Assembly: GCA_030549775.1 (NCBI GenBank)
Contig: CM060175.1
Span: forward strand, 70,631,245-70,695,244
From: Tamarix chinensis
Lineage: Eukaryota; Streptophyta; Magnoliopsida; Caryophyllales; Tamaricaceae
Reading direction: 5' to 3'
DNA length: 64,000 bases
Positions 12,101-27,000 of the stretch are shown here, one piece after another (position 1 is the stretch's first letter; every line of letters starts with the position of its first letter). A program made the translations under genes and the position numbers. The notes beneath the pieces are model-generated. The model had not been told where the DNA came from. It did not search any database and saw only the letters and a list, made by a program, of their open reading frames with translations.

Positions 12101-15100
12101 ATGGATGACAAAAAGATCAAGGTTAAGAAATTTGATGGTTTTGATTTTAAATTTTGGAAGATGCAAATTGAGGATTATTTAAATTTCAAGGATCTCCATC
12201 AACCCTTAAAAGGAGATAAGCCTAAGAATATAAAAGAGGCCAAGTAGGATCCATTAGAGAGAAAGGATATAAGAATAGTCTAAATGTGCCTTGCTTAGAA
12301 TGTGGATTAGAAAAAATGAAGAATGCGATGAAAGAGCTTGCCAACATGTATGAAAAGACCCTCATAGACAAAAAAGATATTTCTTATGAGAAAATTGTTC
12401 CATATTGAGATGTCTAATGGTTCACTTGTTACAAACCATAGAAATGAGTTTGAATTAGCTTTTAATTAAATGAGTTTTGCTGAGATCTCATTTGATGATT
12501 AGGTTAGAGCCTTGATTATTTTTTTTTTGTCTCTACCAAAGAGGTGGGACACGATTATTGTTGTTATTAGTAGTTCCCATAGACAATCAAAATTGAATTT
12601 TGATGACATCCATGATCTTATCCTTAGAGATAATATTTTCATGAAGGATTTAGGGACAAAATTTTCAAGAAATGGGTTGAATGTTGATGGTAGAGCATAG
12701 GGTAACAAGAGAGGATATGAGAGGCATGTAATAATAAAGTTTTGGGGTAATTTTAAGAGTCATGATCTAGTTATTTTGTGGAATTATGGTGAAATAGGCA
12801 TCTCAAGAGGGATTGCAAGAAACCCAAGAAGAAGAAGAAGTAACACAATGATGAGGATTGTGAAGGTTCATCTTGTTCTAATGAAGTGTCTGATGCTTTT
12901 ACTATAGTGGGGAAAGCCCATTGGATTCATGGATCTTAGATTTTAGGGCATTTTTCACTCCACTGGATATAGGGATCTATTTTAGAGCTTCTCTTCAAGC
13001 CAATTTGGGAAATTGTATCTTACTAATAACAAGTTCTTAGAAATTGTTGGGATGGGAGATGTAATAGTAAAGACATCCATTAGGTGCGAGTAGGAGCTGA
13101 AGGATGTTATATTCATCCCCAGGTTGAAAAATAATATGATATTGTTAAGTAAGTTAGATGACCCAAGTCACAAAACTATGTTTGGGGAGAGGTACTAGAA
13201 GGTCATGAAGGGTAATATGATGATAACAAAAGGTTCAATGATAGAAAAATTGTACTCCATAGTTAGATTAACAAATGTAGCTACTATAATAGATGGCTTG
13301 ATTCACTTTTAGGTTGTGGCATTATAAGCTTGGCCGTAAGAGTAAAAAAGGTATGAAAGTTTTAGCTTCGATGGGTGCTTTACATGGTCTTAAATATGTC
13401 AATATGAGAGCTATGTTTATCGTAAATATAAGAGGGTTAACTTTATTAGGGCTAGGAGAGAGACTAAAGTAACAAGGTTATAACTTGTTCCATCAATTAG
13501 GGACTTTAGTTATTATGTTACATTCATTAATGATTTCAATAGAAAGTTGAGGGCTTATCCCTAAAGTAGAAGTATAATGGATACATGATTTTTAAGATAT
13601 GAAAGGTAGAGGTTGAGAATGAGATATATTTAAAACTCAAGTGGAGGTCAAATAATGGAGGTGAGTATTACAACTAAAATTTTCAAAAATTTGTTGTTGA
13701 TAGTGGGATCAAGTAATAGAATATTGTTCTCAACAAGACACATCATAATGGGGTTAGTGAGAGGATGAACATGACTCTAAACAAATGTGTAAGAAGTATG
13801 AGGTTGCGTTCAATATTATTGAAGCAGTTCTAGGTTGATGTAGTGGGCACAACTACATGTTTGATCAATAAGGCCCCTTTAATATCATATGGCAGTGACA
13901 TATTAGAGGAGGTTTAGTCAAGTAAGGAGGTAAGTCATTCTCACTTAAAAACCTATAATTGTGTGTCATATGTGCGTGTTCATCCTAACATTCAAATTAA
14001 GCAAGATCTTAAGTCAATTAAATGTTATTTTATTGTCTATGGAGCTAGTGAGTTTGGATATCAATTATGGGGTTGTGTACATAGAGGAGGTGATTGGACA
14101 CTATGATGTTGTATTTGATAGGTCTATGTTGTATAAGGAAAGGAACAGTGTTTCATGTGGGAGTTAATTCTTGATATGAATATTAATGATCTTAATGAGC
14201 CTATGGTTGATGGTGGAAAATCTCCAAAATTTGTACTTGTTATCATGTTATCTCATCCCTAGCATTATTAAGGTTAACTAGATGTACTAAAGGCTAACCA
14301 TCTATAAGGTCACCCACATTACATTTTTGTTGCTCACTCATGTTGATGAGTTATAGGCATATGAGGAAGTTGTATAGATGGGGGATTCATTCAAGTTGGA
14401 ACATGTCATGGATGATGAGATGGGATCCCCAGAGAAGAATGCAACTTGGGAATTTGCTAATTTATTAGCTGAGAAGAAAACATTACTCAACAAATAGTTG
14501 TTTTAGAATAAGGAGGAATATGATTGTACTAAGAGGTACAAGGCTAGATTGGTGGTTAACGGATTCTCACAGAGGAAGGGAATTGACTATGATGAGATCT
14601 TTACTCCCATAATGAAGATGGTTATGATCTTGATGTTTTTGAGTATTTTAGATTTTTATAATATGCATTTAGTGCATATAGATGTAAAGACTGCATTGTT
14701 ACATAATGATTTGGATCATGAGCTATGTATGCAACTACCAAGTGGATATAGCTTTCTAAATTATGAGGGCTTAGTTTATATGTGCAAGAAAAGCTTATAT
14801 GGACTTAAGTAGAATTCGAGATAGTGGTACCTCAAGTTTGATGAAATAATGCATGAGAGTTATTTTAGACTAAGTGAGAAGGATCATTGTTGCTACTTCA
14901 GGAGGTCTAGTGGCTCTTTAATCATCTTAATTCTTTATATAGATGATATTCTCATTGCAGGTACTAGCATGAAAGCCATCGAATACTTGAAGTCAAGATA
15001 ATCTTAGAAATTTGAGATGAAGGACTTGTTTCCTACAAAGCATATACCTGGCACGAGGATGTTAAGTGACACTTCGAAAGGAACCTTCAAATTAAATCAA

Positions 15101-15125
15101 AGTGATCATATTAAGAAAGAACTTT
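12101..15125 (+). pseudogene. Degenerate Ty1/copia polyprotein remnant, plus strand
   Basis: It begins ATG at 12101 with gag-like text (MDDKKIKVKKFDG...FWKMQIEDYL). A zinc-knuckle tract at about 12775..12845 is split by a frameshift and followed by a lysine run. Reverse transcriptase motifs follow: VNGFSQRKGIDYDEIFTP (14555..), IDVKTALLH, KSLYGLK, and LYIDDILIAGT near 14935..14965, so the YxDD active-site text survives. Many stops and frameshifts lie between them. Homology fades near 15125 before any RNase H, so it is 3' truncated. It differs in sequence from the minus-strand family at 6.8 and 53.6 kb. No LTRs were located. Confidence 0.75.
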
Positions 15126-16453
15126 CTAGATTCTATGTTCAAGAAGTTAAGCTAAAACATTAAATGTGTCTAAGCCATAACAAAAGTTCTAGACTAAAAA
15201 TTAAACTAGCAAACTAGTATGCATAATTAGTTGACTTTTTAAGCCAACCAGTGGATTTTTTTGGAAATCTATTTGATTGATCCACAGAAGGCATATATAA
15301 TTCATACATTTACCCTTACTCAATTCTGACATGTAATTCAATCAAAATTTAAACACACTAAAACACAACATTAATTTACCAAACTTACCAAAATTTAAAT
15401 ATTACATTTTAACAATTGAGTCACACGTTGAAACTCAATTTAAGAACACACAACAATCTTCATTTCCATAATCATTCCAAAAGGTACAAAATAACCTAAC
15501 ATGCTTCTAACTTCATATTTCTTGCTACCCTAGCTCAAACATTCTCATGTATTGTATCGTTTTTCATGGAAAAACATCAACAATCTCAATGGAAAACATC
15601 AACAATCTCAATAAACAAAAACAAACGAAACTCCACCAAGGTCAAGACACTTACACAACTTACACTTCAAAATCCTATCACTTTTAAGATGCGTAGCACC
15701 ATAAAAACCTCAAAGTACATATTATCTTATGCTCACACACAAAATCATGCTTCCACACAATTGTTATCATCTATAGAGGAAATGTTTGGTTTACCTAACT
15801 TCCGAAAATCTTAAAGCACAAAAAATTAAGAAATCATTCCCCAAGCTCAAGTTTTATGGCTTTATTGAAAACCTTATAAATATCAAAACTAATACTTAGT
15901 AAAAAAAAAGGTATGTTTTAACATGTCAAAATAGAAGTTAAGAAGAGAAAATTTATAAGAACAATAATATTTATTCTTACTTAGACAAAAGGATAAACCA
16001 ACCTTAGGTTTCCTCTCTAGTCACATAACACCTAACTCTTTTACTTAATTATAATTAGAGATGTTCCATATATGCCCCCATATTTTGGTGGAATTATACC
16101 ATATACCCTTACCCCCCCCCCTTTTTTTTGCTATAGTCATATACCTTGCATTTACGGGCATTAAAATGGGATAGCCTAATAAAAAGGGATAAGGGTATCT
16201 AATGTAATTTAACCAAAATATGTGTATATATAGTACAATATTCCTAAAATTAAAGTATGTCAAATTCTATTAATTAAAGTAATTACATGTAACATTTAGC
16301 ATTGGAAAATATGGGGTATAAATCTCACCATAACTCAAATGATATATATATCAAATGCTACTCAAAACCAAGCAAATAGCACCTTTTACAATTTGTAGTG
16401 GCGGTCCTTAAATACATTTAGGTGCAGACTGCAAATGTCATTCAAAATAATTT
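15126..16453. other. CslG-A downstream region, no gene seen
   Basis: AT-rich sequence between the copia remnant and the CslG-A stop codon. It contains poly-C/poly-T at 16111..16130 and no recognisable protein domain. The 3' UTR of gene A must start here, reading leftwards from 16453; no clear AATAAA was seen close to the stop. Confidence 0.4.
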
Positions 16454-18041
16454 CTATGCCACAAGTAATAAGGAACCCAAGAGCAAAATGACCATAGAAA
16501 ATAATGAAGAACGTAGAGCGATGGAAACCGGAATACATCCACCATCCTTCCTCAACACCATCCCCTCGATTACTGGATAACTCAGACATGTGATATATAT
16601 CGAAAGGGCTAATTGTCCAAACATTTTCTCCAGTCCTCCTCGGATCACTACCCTGACCACGCCACCGGCCAGCGAAACCATGTTGAGGATCACGAGACCA
16701 ACTAGTGGAATTAGATACATAGAAGATGTTTGGAAGTTAAACTTGCCCATGTGGTACAGTTTAACTTGTTCGACGTCATCAACTTTATTTGTTGGTGTGA
16801 AATTAGCTTCTCTTAGGCCGATCTTTTTTAATATTCCGTCCATGGTTCCGTAAAGATTTGCAACGATCGTCTTCAAGAACGTATGCCTCTCTTCACGCCA
16901 CCACGTCTGGATTGAGCCTCCGCTAATAAGGACTTCATGTATCGATTTCAGTTTAGAAGATAGGAATATGGCTGAGTATATGATAAACCATGAGCTCGAA
17001 ACCTGAAGAAATATAACATCGATGTTTAGTTGCAACTAGCAAGAATGTTGTGAAATGGAGTAGGACAGAGCAAACAGCGTGAACTTCATGTTAATGTCAA
17101 TAGTATAAGAAACTGCTTAGAAATTAATTGGGCTGTAAATGAGCCAAGCTAGCCTAAGAAATATAAGATTTGACAATTAATTAATGTCACCTGTACACGT
17201 ACCTTTGGGTATATAGGAATGTCATGGAGGAGACAAAGTTGAGGCACTGTAGCTAAGCACCACAAAGGAAGAGAAAGGAAGGGATCAAGTGCTAAGCACA
17301 CATAGCACATTGACTGCATGAGGGACATACGGAAAATCCCATAGAAGATGGGACAGAACGGTGACAAATTTACATCAACCAACCCAGATTGCCACCTCGT
17401 GTTTTGGATTAACATGTCATTTAAATTGGTTGTACCCGTGCCCAGGAATGCTGGTCTTGAAGGATTACAATACACTGATTTCAACCCTTCGCAATGCAAC
17501 AGAAACCCTGTGAAATAGTCCTCCAAAACAGTCCCATACATGAAACCAATCTGTCACCATTTATCAAAACAGTGAAATTATATAAATGTATGTATGTATA
17601 ATGCATATATGCCGTGCATATTTGGAGGAGCTAGGTTGAAATTAAGGTTTCTTGTATCATGATTAAACTTGCCTCTTTACCCCACTTTGTGTCTTGCTCA
17701 TAGGTGCAAGAGGCTAAGGATTCCATTTCCGATAGCAATCTGCTGCTTGACAATTCGTCTTGGCACGTATTTCTACGGCCCTGATCTTGTCGAGTTGATT
17801 GGATAAGCTCGTTGGAAGAACCGAAAGCATTCTTCAATTTGTCAAGATCTATTTCTGTTTGACATTAACACGGAGAATTAGCTAGCTATCTGTTACTTGT
17901 GTGCGTGCATGTAACTACTTTTCTTGCAGACGAGCTCATACCTCTACGCCGAACATTACCGTACAAAGCTTGTCTCTTCATGTAAAAACAAGTACCAGAA
18001 ACCATGGGGCCCTGAAGCCCATCCATACCTGGCCACTTTGA
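16454..18041 (-). CDS. CSLG: CslG gene A exons 5-8 (QxxRW and C-terminal membrane domain)
   Basis: Exon 5, 18041..17942 ([20 protein letters not shown]..., phase 1 end); exon 6, 17854..17673 ([12 protein letters not shown]... TKWGKE); exon 7, 17550..17203 ([20 protein letters not shown]... QNTRW... YPK); exon 8, 17002..16454 ([10 protein letters not shown]... LLLVA, stop). The intron between exons 6 and 7 starts GAG|GCAAGT (GC donor). The intron between exons 7 and 8 (200 bp) has no counterpart in gene C. Exon 8 holds hydrophobic segments such as [20 protein letters not shown]. Confidence 0.92.
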
Positions 18042-21000
18042 CTGACATTAAAAACAAATCTGTTAAAAGATATGAATATTTCTCCCACAAGATGGAGAGA
18101 TACTCTTTTTAGTACAAAGGATTTTCTTTGTTTGGTTTCTTGATTCTAAAAATGGAAGTGAATATTTCTTTCACATCATCTTGTTAATTTCCTCTATCAA
18201 GTTAAAGGAAAAAGACGCAACAAAATTGACACAGAGAGAAATTAAGGCATTATTAGAACTAAAACAGTAATGTATATGAATCTGTATATATATGTGCTTT
18301 AATTGTTTTAATTTCTTTTAAAATGGTAGTTTAACAAATGTAAATTGTGATAAAAGACAATGATAATTGATTAGTTGGGTTAATCATACTTATATAACCC
18401 AACACATATTAAAAATAGGTTCATGGGTTAGGATAGTACATTACATAGTTTCACATGGGTTAGCAAATGATGGGTTACAAATTAAAATGGGTAAGTATGG
18501 GTTAACCATTGAGGTATCATAGGGTTGCCATAAGTTGGTGACTATCACCTCTATTATACCAAAATTACCCATTACATCACCAACACAACTATTACTACAA
18601 GCTAGTTTACTTGATTCGGCTCAATTAAACCTGACCTATTCTATGTTGTCCTAGTGCAGCATGACACACTTTGTGTCATCCTAGATAGGCTCTTCCAACT
18701 CAAATGGAGTTGATGGATTATGATAGGATCGAGCTGGGTTATGATGGGTTAGGTTGAGATAAAGCGGACTAAAGTGTGGTCACTTTGGAATGTTATAAGC
18801 TTTCCCTAACTTAACTTTGTTCGTGCTTGTTTGCCTCAATCTAACTCCATCTTGGCATTTATTTCCTCATCCTAACTCCTTTGGATTTGCCTCAACCTAA
18901 CATATCAAGGTGGCAAAAGCCCAAATGAATTTAGGTTAGGCAATGTGGGCCTTAGCTAATTAGAGTTGAGGGCAAAATGGGGTGGAACCATCTATAGTCA
19001 AATAGAGGTGGGTAGGCATAGGCATATATAGACTAAGGTAGAGTCAAGTGGATGATCTAAGTAGGCTAAAGTAAGTATAGGTTGGGTCTTGAGAGGGTGA
19101 GTTAGATTGGGCCAACATCAGATAGATCAAGTCATCTAAGGTTGAGACTAACCCTTTCAATTTAGTTTAGGATGGGGCAAGCCTAGTCTAGTTAAGGGTT
19201 AGGATAAGATAGCCATGGAAAAAGTCAAGTCAAGATGACATATGCTTGAGCCATGTTAGATAAGGATAGGGTAGTCCTGTCCAAATTCAAGTCAATAGAG
19301 GGCAAGTTTGATTAAAGTCAAGCAAGGAGGGACAAATTTGGGTAAAGTCAGATTTTCCCAAAGTTTGCTTGGGCGGAGTTAAGTCACAATGAGATGAGTT
19401 AGGGTATGCTTGGGTTGGGTTTGTTTAGATTAGGTCAAATTTATGTGGCACAAAGTGAGTCAAGGCATAACATGCTCTAGCTACCGAGGATGGAGTTGAC
19501 TATCCTTGATCCAGGTTGTGTGTTTTGTGATGAGCAACCTGAAACTCAAGATCATCACCTCATTTACTACCTTTTACTAGATCTATTAGGCAACATTTTA
19601 GGTCCTCTACCGAAGAAGAAACCTAATTGTAAGTTGGCAACAAGGAGTTAATGCTTTATGTGCAAGATCAAGGCAACTAAAGACCAACAAATAGCTATTG
19701 GGTGTTTGTTTATGTACTTTTATTTTAAATATCTAGTATGAAAGGAATATGTAAATCTTTTGGCATTGTAATTGTGATGCTAGAGTCATTTTAAGAAGTA
19801 TAGCAATCACCATTACTAGAAAGGTGACTTTTCCTAGACTTAAGAATATGGGTATGGTGGATAGTGTATATTAGACTTATGGTGGTTTTAACTGCTATTG
19901 TCTCATCGATACAAACTCTAACTACTTGCAAGAACAAAACAAAACACAAAAATCAGCTAGGTGAAGTCTAGATGGGGCAAGTTGGGTCATATTAGGACAA
20001 GGTGGGCCCAAGACGAGTTAGTTTGTGACAAGGGAAGCCTAGTTTGAATTAAGTTAGGGCTAATGAGGCTGGACCTGAAACTTGGTATGGGTCAGGTTGG
20101 GATGAGTTAGAAAGTGCAAGGACTCAATTGGATCAAGTATGGGTAAAGACGTTGGTCGGCACCAATGATGATAATGGTAATATTAAGGTTTCGGTTGTGC
20201 TAAAATTGATGGTGTGTATATTGTAATCCATTTTAACAGCGGTTAAAGCATGCAACCCGTTAGTTTTGATGTGTTGGATTTCAATTTGTAATTCGTCCGT
20301 TCAACTCACCATGGGTTGGCATAATGAGTCGCATGTTATATCAGCTTGAGGTAATATAATGGGTTGGATCAACTCAACACCCCAGAAAAATATGGGTTAT
20401 ATACACACACACACAAACTAATCTAACAACGATCCAATTGACAAGAAAGCATACCTCAAAAACTGTTCTCAGCTGGCTACAGTAGATGTCGCTTTGGCTA
20501 AGATTGTGGAATTTCTGAGGGAATTGAACGAATGCAAGTGAAGGAGAAAGCTTAGGGTCAAGATGAAAACACATAGCTTGACGCACAGAACTTGGATCGT
20601 TGCAATACATGTCACAATCCAGCAGCAATAGGCAAGGAGCGTTGCTTATCATGCTGGACACCCGCAGCTGCCACCCACCAATATAAGAGTTAAGTAAATC
20701 TCATCCGGAGATATGATCTATTTTATTTATTTATTTTATTGTTGGAAACCAACTAACACGGAGTAATTAGAAAGATTACGAGGACATTGATGGCTCCAGC
20801 TTTAAAATGGTGAGGATATGAAGGCCTTTTTTCACGAGAGATGTAGATTAAGAGAGGAACATTTTTCTCTTTCTCATAGCCGTTGTTAACAACCTGCCAA
20901 AAGAATAGGAACATAAAATAAGAAGAAAAAGTAGTATGGCTACACATTGATGTGAGTGATGCATAAAAAAGAAAACATACTTAGCAGATTGGTTATTATA

Positions 21001-24000
21001 AGTTTGTGTTCAAATGCTATTCTTGTATTCTTCGATTGGGTACGTAGTGTAAATTATATATATGAAATGTGAAGAAACAATGAAAGAATAAAATATATAT
21101 AAAGGGCACACACAACCCTAAACTAACAATAGCTCTATAGTGATTTATCATTAATGACGTAGACCCAAATAAAAAACCAGACTAAATATAAATTTATATA
21201 TATATATATATATATATATATCTTAATGAACTAATTTTATTTTTTATTGATAATTAATTAATTAAAAACTAATAATAATGCAAAATAAAAAAAAGCATGG
21301 CATTAAAAGCATGATTAATATATCATTCGTATTATTTCTATTATCATCATCATTTTATTTTTATTATTATAATAATTTTTTTGTGCCTTTTTGTGCCACA
21401 ATTTTATTTTATTTTATATTTTTATTAATTTGTATTACTTAATTATTAATAAAAAATAAATTTAATGCACTAATACTTATTTTTAGAGATGAGTTTAGTT
21501 TTGAATTTGGGTAGATAGCATTTTTTTATTATTAATATATGTACTATTGTGATTACCCTATTGAAGATGTAGATGTTACATCTTCTCCTTATTAGTATAT
21601 TTGTTCATCAACTTCATTATACCCTGTTAGTATTATTTGTAACCTATTATATATGCTTATTTAGCTATTTTTGTTGGAATCTTTACCATCATTATGGAGT
21701 TCTAGCTATGAAACACACACATATAAATAGATGATGTACATAAAATTTACAGAGATCAATAAGAATGAGAATAATCTCTCTTCTCCTTTATTGATTCTAT
21801 ATTTCTTCTTATTTATTCTCTTAGTTTAATCTTATCTCATGATTAGTAATAATTGTTCTATTCATGGCATGAATAGTGTTTTCATTTTTGGTATGCACCA
21901 TCTGAAATCCACAGTGACTTAAAAAATTCACTACTCTTATGGGTAATAAGACCAATACTCACCAATGAGAGGTTTTATGGTATTGAATATACATTTTAAC
22001 ATAGAATAAAATAAAAACGGTATTTTACTATCTCATTTGTCCAATATCTTGAATCACTCAAAACCTTTGTGATTTAAAAATAAAATTATCTTATTTACAT
22101 ATTTTTTTTTACATCCTTTAAGAATATAGAACCCTAGGCATGTTTTTACAATCATATGTTCTCACTTTCTTACCATTTCTTATGGTTTCAACTCTAGTGA
22201 AATTTTTTAGCCACGTTTAGCTATAAAACTCCTCCTAGATCATTTTAATTAAGATATATTTAAAATTATTGACTTTTTCTACAGCTCTTAGCCTCTTTCA
22301 AAAGAATAAAAAAAGATTATGATGAAAAAGTGCTATTTACATTCTTGTTAATGTTTATTTGTATTTTAAGCCCTAAAATATCACATTTATTTATCTAAAA
22401 TTTACAAAACTTCAAGATCACTATATTATAATATTTTTGAGATATAAATCATTTTAAAGTGATTTATATTAATTTTTATTATTATTAGACTAATTTGCTA
22501 ATTGCTATTATAATTAGCTACCAAAACATTATTTTCATGACTTGAATCTTATTTAACCTTTTGAGATTCGATCTCAACCATCCAATATTGCTACTACTTG
22601 ATTATGGCCACCCATTGGAGGCCAAATATGTTATATTCCTCACTTCCACACATGTTGCACATACATGTTTAAGTAATGATTATTCTTTCATCATCAACTT
22701 ACATATGGTGTGTTCCATCCTCTTTCTTCTTTATTCTTCCTATGTTCCCAAGTGCCTCCCCCTCCTCTCCTCTTCCATGTAAGCACTTATTCTTTCTATC
22801 ATGAAAATTACACACACACACACAAAATACTACCTAAAGACTTAACCATTAAGTCTTTGTTCATATTTTACCATTAAGTCCTTGCATTCTTCTTCAACTA
22901 TGCCATTTTCTCACCTCTTCTTCCTTATCCCTTATCAAGCCACGATCATCATATTTTTACTCCTCCATATTGGTGTCTTCCATGACCATTTTACTCCATT
23001 GATGAAGCTTGATAATCCTTCCATACTTCAAGATAAGAATTGGTAAATTTTCTTTTTAATTACACCTCTTTTTTCATTCTTTTGAATGCTTGATTTCTCT
23101 AATCTTTTCTTTGATTTTTCTCTAAATTAATGATTATGTTTGAAGGATCATAATATTTATCCTTGTTTTTTTCACTCCAAATAGCATAAGTTGTGAATGA
23201 TATCTTCTAACTCGATTTTAAGCATAATTTACATGGTAGTATGTGCATGTGATATCATGTGAATATTTATGTTTTGATATTGTTATATACACATGTAAAG
23301 TATTATATTGGAATGTTTTAAGCATTGGAATGATTATATATTGATTCTTATAAGTATTAGTGTAAGAATAAGCTTGAAAAACATGTGAAAATGATGTCTC
23401 TCTAGTATAATGAATTTGTTATATGTTCCTATAGTATACTGAATTAATTGGCTAAAGTTATAACAAACATAAGGTATCAAATAAAATTTTAGAATGGTAA
23501 GTTTACCAAAAAATTTACATCTTGCAAAAATATTAAGTATATAAAAATTTATATCCAAAACGATGAAGGTTTCAATACAAAAAAAAACTAAAATTTCTGG
23601 TTAAGGCTAGGCTAATAGCCTCTTATTTTGTGGCCTTATTTTGAAGACTGATTTTTATTTTGAAAATAGCATATGCCCTTATTTTTTTGTCCTCAACCAA
23701 AATGTATCTAATATTTTTGTTCAATTCACCCTAAATGTTTGGGATTAAAATAGTTATTTTGCATATTTTAACTAGATCATTTTCATGTTAAGTCTCTTGT
23801 AACATATAAATACTTGTGTGATATGTGATCTAAGTTTAGTGTTATCTTTAAAAACCCTTTTGTATTATATTTGGTGTTATCTATAAACACTTATGATATG
23901 CATTGGTAGAGTAACATGATGTTATATCCCTTTGTTTAATAAAAGATGATACTCTAGCCCTTTGATCCTTATGATTAAAGATGATATTTTCTTTGTGGAT

Positions 24001-27000
24001 CAAGATGATATGCCCTTGATCACTCATAGATCAAGATGAAATCATCATTTGGTTGATAACCAAAGTGGATAATTGGTATCTCTTGATCCCTTATGGATTA
24101 AGATGATGAGCCATTTTATCCCTTGTAGATCAAAGATTATTTATGACTGAACCCTTGAAACTTTGTGGATCAAGATGATAATTGTTAGTAAGTGGAGTTA
24201 AAAAAGTGGATAAAACTCAAAAATTGTGGATGGCATATATGTCTTAGTTTTTGTTTGGTTTTATCACTCTAAACACCTACTTCATATTAATATGTGGCCA
24301 CATATTGAATTGAAAATATCATGATTTCTTCCTATTAAGATGCATGAAATCGCTTAACAGTGCAAGATCACCATTTATATGTGCTTAAGTATGATTCTTG
24401 TTAACCATGTTTAAGTATGCATAGAAGCTAGACCTTACTTAGTACGCCGTTGTACTCGTAGTATTATTTTATGGCCATTGCCTATTCAAATGAGCAAATG
24501 AAACTCTAAGACATGATATGGATGTTAGATTTTTCTTTTGATGGGGAAGTGCTTATAGCCTAGGACAAGCTAATCGGTGTTTATCTTATTTATCCTTATG
24601 TGGTAATGGTTTATGTTTTTTTGAATATTTAAACTCCATTATTTACCATTATATTCTAGTTACATTGGTTATATAACCATCCTTTTGGTTTTTTGTTTTT
24701 ATTTGTTATCTCTCTCATTTAAAGAGTTTTACCACACTCATATTCATCATTTAGTAAGTCTTATACAAGTCTTAGGTTTGGTGCCATCCACATTTGACCA
24801 TTAAGGTATGAAGGTACTTTTACCCTTGTACATAACATGAATTAGATACTCCATCTTAGATGCAATAGTCACACCCTACATACTATTTAGCTTTCACATC
24901 TTCTTTTAAAAAAATTAAGTTGTGAAAATGGGGTTGTTACACGTTTGACCTATACTAATTGGTTAATGAATATTCTCATATGAGGTGGTTATGTCTTTCA
25001 TTTTATATATTTTTATGGTTAATTATTGATATATTCTATAGAATATCAATAAATGAAACTAAGTAATTCTATAGTTGATTATGTTTATGTTAATTGATGC
25101 CCTTCCATCCAATAATGGGATGGAAGGTAGAGATAGGTGACAATAAAAGGCTAACAACTTATGCAATATACTTCATGTAGATTTAGTATGATCAACTCAA
25201 ATACAAAAGTGATGGATTGGTAGCCACATTATGTAGATATCTATCACTTAAAACCAATTTAAAAAAATGTGAAAACATATAAGAAAATTATGTAAATTTA
25301 AAAGTGATGGGTCATCTCATCATTCATCACCATGTACATAAAAGTAATCATTAATACATACATATCTCATCATCTAAAGTTGTTTGGACAACATAGTTCA
25401 TATTAGCTAAATTTTTTCCACATGCTTGAAGTACGAATAGGGGGTTGCATAAGTCTTAGTAGAATCATGAATTACCCAACTAACTATTTTATCTACAAGT
25501 ATGTGCCTGGGGTGCAAAAGGATATGACATAATTAAGGTAGAGGATAGAATCTTCACCTAATGATTTGATGGTCTTGAAGACTTAATGAATAATTTGGTC
25601 TTGAAGTTTGGGATATTATAAGGTAATAAATACCTTATTTGCAATTTGATTGTTGAGATCAAATAGCTAAAGCCTCTTAAGACTTATGTAATACCAATCA
25701 AGAAGGTCGTGAAGTTAATTGAGCATATTAAGTGTAATTTGATCCTAAAGATTGAATCATTTAGCAGCCACAAACACCCATGTACTTATATTTTTTTTAC
25801 TCTCTATTTTTTCAATTCTAATTTTTGTAATTTTAATTTTAAAAAATATTTAAAATACTTATTCCAATCACAAAGCAATGATGATGATTTGTGTGGAATT
25901 TTTCATTTACTTAATTATGAGACTATGCACCTACTTCATCCTTAGTAATGGTTAGAACCTACTAAGGTAGTCTCCTCTACCATTGACATAGTATTGTACT
26001 TAAAAATTTCCCCTATTATATTATAGTTTTGGAGGGTAGTGGAAATTGATGCTTGATGTTTAAAGCTTCTCATCTCGATAAATAATTTTATAGTTGAAGC
26101 TCATGATTCTCATTTGACAAGTAATTTGAAGGTATAATTCTAAAGTTTCCCATGTTATCAATTATCCTTAGACTTTGGTAAGTTCTTCAAGAACTTACAT
26201 AGAGTAAAATACATATTCTAATATTTGGTTGCTCCTTTAAGGAACCTTTTAATAGATTAACTATGCCACATGCAACATGCACGAGTATAAAAGTGCATTT
26301 CGTAGCTGTATTCTATGATATACGAACACAATGGAAAACTAAAGTACACTTAATGCGTATGATTTATAAATGTAGCTTTGCTACTACTTACATTTATTCT
26401 TGCCAAGAAATTATGAAACTTAGATGTGCTAACTAAAGTTCCAACTCACATAGAATTTCTTATGGTAACTTCTAATAAGGTAATGAAAAGTATGATGCAA
26501 TTACACTTGAAGTATGTGACGTGGGTCTAAAGAGAAAAATCATCAAAAGATGAGTTGTAATTCTTGATAAAGGATCAAATTTCATTAATAACCAAGATGG
26601 ATTTTGATCAATCGACATGTCAATAATATTGGGATCTGAGAATAGATTTTGTTGGTAAATAAAATATCCATATATTATTCTTATGTCTATTTAACATAAG
26701 ATAAGGTAAATATTAGTGCTTTCCATACCTAAATAGTCGCAACTGATAATGGATAAAAGTGAGATTTATTCTCGATTCATTATGGAATTTCATTTGATAA
26801 ATTATTAAATTGGTTGGAATGGATAACACAAAAGATGAATGTATCCACTTAATTAGTGTAATTTATTTATATGGATATGAAATCCAACATTTAAAGGTGT
26901 GAGACCAATTGGATATAAATTAGTGCTCATAAATAAATGATTTAAGAGCCAATATAATGGCACGAGTCCTTATACAAGAGCCATGTTTTTATCTCCTCCG

